From: SZAS-79 sp964599095
Lineage (GTDB): Bacteria > Pseudomonadota > Gammaproteobacteria > Burkholderiales > SG8-39
DNA: 64,000 nt
Direction of reading: 5' to 3'
NCBI GenBank assembly: GCA_964599095.1
Contig: CAZREB010000001.1
Location: 310,001 to 374,000, forward strand
Within the stretch, counting starts at the first letter, position 1; every line of letters starts with the position of its first letter. The position numbers and the translations under genes were made by a program. The notes beneath the pieces are model-generated. The model was not told the DNA's origin. It saw nothing but the letters and a program-made list of their open reading frames with translations, and did no database searches. Below are positions 60,247 through 64,000 of this stretch, in pieces.

Positions 60247-62238
60247 TTATGGCAGTTCTTCGTTGAACTTGTCGCTGACCGACTTGGCCGGGATCGTGCC
60301 CAGGCGCTCCTTCAGGGCCGGGGGCCGGCCATCGAGAAGTGCCGCGTACCAGACCGTGTTGGTCATGACTTTCTTGACGTAGTCGCGTGTCTCGCCGAAG
60401 GGGATGCTCTCGACGTAGATCGCGCCCTCGAGCGGCTTCACGTCGCGCCAGCGCCGGGCGCGTCCGGGGCCGGCGTTGTAGGCCGCCGAGGCCATGACCG
60501 GGTGGCCGAGATCGTCGTACACCAGTTTCAGGTACCGGGCGCCCAGCGTCACGTTGGTGTCCACCTCGATGACCCGGCCGGGATGGAGCGGCAGCCCGAT
60601 CTTTTTCGCCACCCAGCGCGCGGTCGCCGGCATCAGCTGCATGAGGCCCTGCGCGCCGGCCGAAGACTTCGCGTTCGAAATGAAACGGCTCTCCTGGCGC
60701 GTGATCCCGTACAACCAGGCCTCCTCGATGTCGAAGGCCTGGGCCTGCGCGCGAAACGTCTCGCGGTAGGGCGCGAGGTAGCGCACCTTGAAGTCGTGCA
60801 GGCCGGTCGTCCGGTCGGCGGTGTTGATCGCGCGGTCGTAGAGCTCGAGGCGCCGCGCCACCTCGGCGGCGGCGAGCAACTGCGCGTCATCCATCGTACG
60901 GATCGAATAGACCCATTCGCGCACGCCCTCGCTGCGCAAGTTCAGCCGGAAGAGTTCCACCGCGCGCGCTATGCCCGGGTCGGCCCTGGCGCGCGCCACC
61001 TCGGATTCGGTCGGGGCCGCGACCGGCGGCGGCATCGCGAGCGGCTGCCCGAGTTCTTCGCTGGCCAGCATCCCGTAGAAATTCGGCTGGCCTGCGACCT
61101 TCAGGTAGTAGGCCCGCGCGCCTTCGGCCTTGCCCTGCGCCGCGAGGCTGCGCGCGTACCAGTAAGCCCACGCCTCGTCCGCATGGCCGGCAACCGACAT
61201 CGAGTCGATCGCGCCCGCCACCGCGGTCCAGTCGCCGGCGCGCAGCGCTGCGCGGGCCTTCCACGCAAGCTGATCATCGGTGAAATCGGCATCCCGGGCC
61301 CGCGCATACCACTCGGCCGCTTCGGGGATCAGGCGCTTGGCCGCCTCGTACGCGACGCATCCCCAGAGGTAAGCGCGATCCGACGGCGGCAGTTTCTGGC
61401 CGATGCCGGAGTTGACGTGCTCGGCCGCCCGGCGCGGATCGGTCTTGGCGAGCCGCACGATTGCGAACATCACCATCTCGCGGACCGGCCTGGCTGCGAG
61501 GTTTTCGGGCGGCCTTGCCAGCAGCTTTGCCGGCTCGGTGGCCGCGACCGTCAGCAGCCTTTGGTCGGGGCGCTCGTCCTGCGGAAGCAATCCGAGGGTG
61601 CGCCGCGCCGGGTTCAACTGGCCGGCCTCGAGCAGGATCCGCGCGCGCCGCCAGATCTGCTTTGGCGGCAAGCGATCGCGAGCGATCGCCTCCTGTGCGA
61701 CCAGCGCGCAGCCGTCCGGCAGTTCCCGGGGCTGCAACCAGAAGTGATTGTTCCGGACGAACGCCTCGTCGTCGCCGCGCGCGAGGCGCGAAGCGAGCAT
61801 GTAGCAGCGGATGTCGGAATCGTCGACGACGAGCGGCGCCAATTCGAGGTCGAACGTCTGCCACTCACGGCGCTTGCCGAGTTCCTTCAGCCAGTCGGCG
61901 CGCAGGCGATCGGCGAGATAGCTGCCGGGGTACTTTGCAAGGTAAGCGCGCACTTCGGTCGACGGCATCTCGTCGATCCGCAGCTTCAGCTGCCAGTATT
62001 CGGCATAGGATCGCAGGGGATGGCGCTCGAGCGCCGCCGCATGGCGGGCAAGCCTGACGGGATCGCCGGCGCGGAACGCCGCATAGGCGGCCAGGAAAGT
62101 TTCATCCGGGCTCGCGATGCGTGGCGGCGGAACCGCGGCCGCAACACGTGCCGGCGCTGCCGTCGCCGGACCGGGTGCGCATAGCGAGACGGCTGCCGCG
62201 AGGGCCGCTGCTATAGTGCGAAAATACTTCGAAATCAT
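60247..62238 (-). CDS. slt: Soluble lytic murein transglycosylase
   Basis: 663 aa periplasmic enzyme that cleaves peptidoglycan glycan chains to anhydro-muropeptides. Signal peptide MISKYFRTIAAALAAAVSLC with cleavage near ATAAP. A long superhelical U-domain (about 60-480) precedes the catalytic SLT domain with E516 in ITRQESRF, then GLMQLMPATA and YNAGPGRARRW. Size and order match Slt70. Convergent relation is absent; it is divergent from the cyclo-ligase gene with a 44-base gap. Confidence 0.96.
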   Translation of the reverse strand: MISKYFRTIAAALAAAVSLCAPGPATAAPARVAAAVPPPRIASPDETFLAAYAAFRAGDPVRLARHAAALERHPLRSYAEYWQLKLRIDEMPSTEVRAYLAKYPGSYLADRLRADWLKELGKRREWQTFDLELAPLVVDDSDIRCYMLASRLARGDDEAFVRNNHFWLQPRELPDGCALVAQEAIARDRLPPKQIWRRARILLEAGQLNPARRTLGLLPQDERPDQRLLTVAATEPAKLLARPPENLAARPVREMVMFAIVRLAKTDPRRAAEHVNSGIGQKLPPSDRAYLWGCVAYEAAKRLIPEAAEWYARARDADFTDDQLAWKARAALRAGDWTAVAGAIDSMSVAGHADEAWAYWYARSLAAQGKAEGARAYYLKVAGQPNFYGMLASEELGQPLAMPPPVAAPTESEVARARADPGIARAVELFRLNLRSEGVREWVYSIRTMDDAQLLAAAEVARRLELYDRAINTADRTTGLHDFKVRYLAPYRETFRAQAQAFDIEEAWLYGITRQESRFISNAKSSAGAQGLMQLMPATARWVAKKIGLPLHPGRVIEVDTNVTLGARYLKLVYDDLGHPVMASAAYNAGPGRARRWRDVKPLEGAIYVESIPFGETRDYVKKVMTNTVWYAALLDGRPPALKERLGTIPAKSVSDKFNEELP

Positions 62239-62282
62239 AGGGAAAGAATGATACTCCCCGAGGCCCCCTGAGGAACGCCGGA

Positions 62283-62999
62283 ATGGATGCGCTGACGCTC
62301 AAAAACTGGCGCAAGGCCGAGCGCGAAAGGCTCGTGGCCGACCGGCTTGCGGTCGATGCGGCGACGCTGGCCGCATTCCGCACCCTGATCGACAGCCATC
62401 TGGAGCGAACGTTCCCGGGCCTGGTGCGCGGCACGCTCGCTTTCTGCTGGCCGTTCAAGAACGAATACGACCCCCGCTTCCTCGGCCACCGGCTGCGCGA
62501 GCGGGGTGCGAAGACCGCGCTGCCGGTCGTGGTCGCACCTAGGCAGCCGCTGATATTCCGGCTGTGGAGGCCGGGCGACGAGATGGCCAAGGGCGTTTAC
62601 GACATCCCTTATCCGGCGCACGGCGACCCGGTCGTGCCGGACGTCGCGCTGGTGCCGATGAACGGGTTCGACTCGGGCGGCTACCGCCTCGGCTACGGCG
62701 GCGGGTTCTTCGATCGTACGCTGGACCACCTGCGTTCGACGCACCCGAACAAGCCGGTGGCGATCGGGGTGACGTACGAACTTGCCCGGATGGAGACGAT
62801 CCATCCGCAGCCCTACGACATCCCCATGGACTACGTGGTCACCGAGCGCGGCGTCTACGAGCGAATCGACGGCCGGCTCGCGCTGCTCGAACCCCCGCCA
62901 GGCGAGCACGCTGCGCCGGGCTACAGTTCGCCGGCCTGCCTTGCCCACGAGATCGCGCCGGGTTACTTCGGTGAAACCCCGGGAAAGCCTGAATCTTGA
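62283..62999 (+). CDS. 5-formyltetrahydrofolate cyclo-ligase
   Basis: 238 aa. Converts 5-formyl-THF to 5,10-methenyl-THF with ATP. The N-terminal RKAERERLVADR provides the basic cluster and the late GYGGGFFDRTL near residue 138 is the family's phosphate loop. VPMNGFDSGGYRLGYGGG is a small variant of the common VPGVAFD block. The C-terminus is about 35 residues longer than usual and Pro-rich. It links with metF and the pteridine reductase in folate metabolism. Confidence 0.93.
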   Translation: MDALTLKNWRKAERERLVADRLAVDAATLAAFRTLIDSHLERTFPGLVRGTLAFCWPFKNEYDPRFLGHRLRERGAKTALPVVVAPRQPLIFRLWRPGDEMAKGVYDIPYPAHGDPVVPDVALVPMNGFDSGGYRLGYGGGFFDRTLDHLRSTHPNKPVAIGVTYELARMETIHPQPYDIPMDYVVTERGVYERIDGRLALLEPPPGEHAAPGYSSPACLAHEIAPGYFGETPGKPES

Positions 63000-63048
63000 A
63001 CATTTGATTCCGGAGTGCCCCGCGGGTACTGGATCTCCGGCCAATCGT

Positions 63049-63066
63049 TGTATCGGTACCGATACA
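63049..63066. repeat. Palindromic motif, copy 2 (perfect)
   Basis: TGTATCGGTACCGATACA is a perfect 18-bp palindrome in the 103-base gap between the convergent cyclo-ligase and dioxygenase genes. Copy 1 at 39121 differs at two positions and is also in a convergent gap. Confidence 0.75.
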
Positions 63067-63102
63067 TCCTCAGGTTGGATCCGGGGACCGGGCGGAGCGC
63101 GA

Positions 63103-64000
63103 TCAGCCCTGGTAGCGCCGCTCCCCGGCGTCACGCAGCCAGGTGCGCACGATCATGCGCCTCTGCGCCGGGTCCTCGAAATCCTCGAACCCGGTGCGGC
63201 GGTGGCACAGTTCCCGGTTGTTCGCGAACTGGAGCTGGCCGCGCTCGAGCGTGAAGTTGAAAGTGAGCTCGGGTTTGGCGAAGACTTCCTTGATTGCCGC
63301 GATCGCGGCCACGCCCTCGGCGTCCAGCGGCTGGCCCTGCAGCGTATAGCCGCTCTGGATCTGAAAGAGGCCCATGCGCGCGCGCAGCCTTCCGTCGTAC
63401 GAGAACATCGGCTCGAAGATCACCTGCGGCTCGTCGGGCAGGTATTCCTTCTGCCGGTCGAACCAGAACGGCTTGTACAGGCGCGGCAGCACTTCGGGGC
63501 GGGTGCGCAGCAGCTCGTTGTGCACCGTGTAGAAGCTGATCACGTGGCTGATGCCGCCGGAGCGCGCCGGCCGCTCGCACAACAGGCCGACGTATTCGGG
63601 CGGCGTAGTGTTGTAGGAATTGTCATTGTGGAAGTACTGCTCCATGTTGGTCTGGTCCGGCCGCACGCCGGAGCCGGCCGCCGCCTTCTTCCCGGTGTCG
63701 TGCACGTCGTAGATCATCGTGCCGGTGAGCTTCTGCTCCACCGGGCGGGCCACCATCGACGAGAGGATCCAGTACAGCGCCCGGCCGGTCTCGTTGCCGA
63801 ATTCGTCGAGCGGCAGGCGGTCGACGATCGCGAAGCGCACGCCGTCGTCGAGCACCTTGCGCACGTCGGCCATCAGCCTGCGGCAGGCCGGCAGCGCGAA
63901 GCGGGCCTGGTCGATCTTCTCGGCCGGCCCGGGATGCGGGCCCAGCGTGGCCGCCGTCGTGCGCAACTCGGCCATGCACTCGGGCGACAGGCGGAACAGC
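63103..64000 (-). CDS. TauD/TfdA-family dioxygenase (partial, N-terminus off the window)
   Basis: Fe(II)/2-oxoglutarate-dependent oxygenase. About 299 codons are visible; an ATG at 63975 exists, but the frame and family-like sequence continue to the edge, so the real start is probably outside. The facial triad is H and D in YFHNDNSYN and the distal His in NRELCHRRTGF; the 2-oxoglutarate-binding Arg is likely in MIVRTWLRD. Substrate unknown; the fold is used for taurine, sulfonates, carnitine-like and other small molecules. Confidence 0.88.
   Translation of the reverse strand, partial: LFRLSPECMAELRTTAATLGPHPGPAEKIDQARFALPACRRLMADVRKVLDDGVRFAIVDRLPLDEFGNETGRALYWILSSMVARPVEQKLTGTMIYDVHDTGKKAAAGSGVRPDQTNMEQYFHNDNSYNTTPPEYVGLLCERPARSGGISHVISFYTVHNELLRTRPEVLPRLYKPFWFDRQKEYLPDEPQVIFEPMFSYDGRLRARMGLFQIQSGYTLQGQPLDAEGVAAIAAIKEVFAKPELTFNFTLERGQLQFANNRELCHRRTGFEDFEDPAQRRMIVRTWLRDAGERRYQG

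Overview
The window is G+C-rich, densely packed chromosomal DNA that looks betaproteobacterial, either Burkholderiales-like or an uncultured relative. The main reasons are six intact Bug-type tripartite-tricarboxylate (TTT) receptors plus the remnant of another, an ahcY-metF unit led by an SAH riboswitch, an lpxL/metK divergent pair, and a housekeeping block containing ttcA, a pteridine reductase, a MidA homologue, cca and slt. I see no rRNA, tRNA, CRISPR array, phage or transposase gene.

Layout. 1-9.0 kb is one-carbon and S-adenosylmethionine metabolism: a partial lipid A acyltransferase, metK, a TRAP transporter with a DUF1116 gene, then the SAH riboswitch, ahcY and metF. 9.0-16.1 kb is an acyl-CoA catabolic cluster: an enoyl-CoA hydratase divergent from two acyl-CoA dehydrogenases, a GntR regulator, a class III CoA-transferase and two Bug receptors. 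A FadR/PdhR-like operator sits on its promoter. 16.1-17.2 kb is a small accessory spot: a two-gene nucleotidyltransferase module and the orphan 3' end of a Bug gene. 17.2-26.8 kb is a tightly coupled minus-strand operon: an IclR regulator, a hydrolase, a bicupin, a three-subunit molybdenum hydroxylase, a quinone-oxidoreductase-like protein, a DadA-like oxidase and a Bug receptor. It looks like a degradation pathway for an unknown, probably cyclic or N-containing, substrate.

26.9-30.9 kb encodes a 1302-residue hybrid sensor kinase. 30.9-39.1 kb has a class V aminotransferase whose reading frame carries an N-terminal Cro/YdaS-like helix-turn-helix. It is divergent from a ThDP enzyme that is followed by a Bug receptor, an enoyl-CoA hydratase, an NDP-forming acyl-CoA synthetase and an IclR regulator. 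39.2-44.6 kb holds a DUF3750 lipoprotein and a four-gene operon of a PuuE-like deacetylase, two amidohydrolases and a Bug receptor. 44.6-50.5 kb is a heavy-metal RND efflux operon with a PII-like protein. 50.6-64 kb is mostly housekeeping: ttcA, a pteridine reductase, a MidA homologue, diheme cytochrome c plus Bug receptor, two GSTs, a membrane-bound C13 peptidase, cca, an NDUFA9-like protein, slt, 5-formyl-THF cyclo-ligase and a partial TauD-family dioxygenase.

The most unusual points are the HTH-aminotransferase frame with a leaderless-type promoter and a strong internal ribosome site, the nucleotidyltransferase module flanked by Bug 3' ends, a REP-like palindrome that supplies the stop codons of both flanking genes, an 18-bp palindrome shared by two convergent gene gaps, and the unassigned molybdenum-hydroxylase operon.
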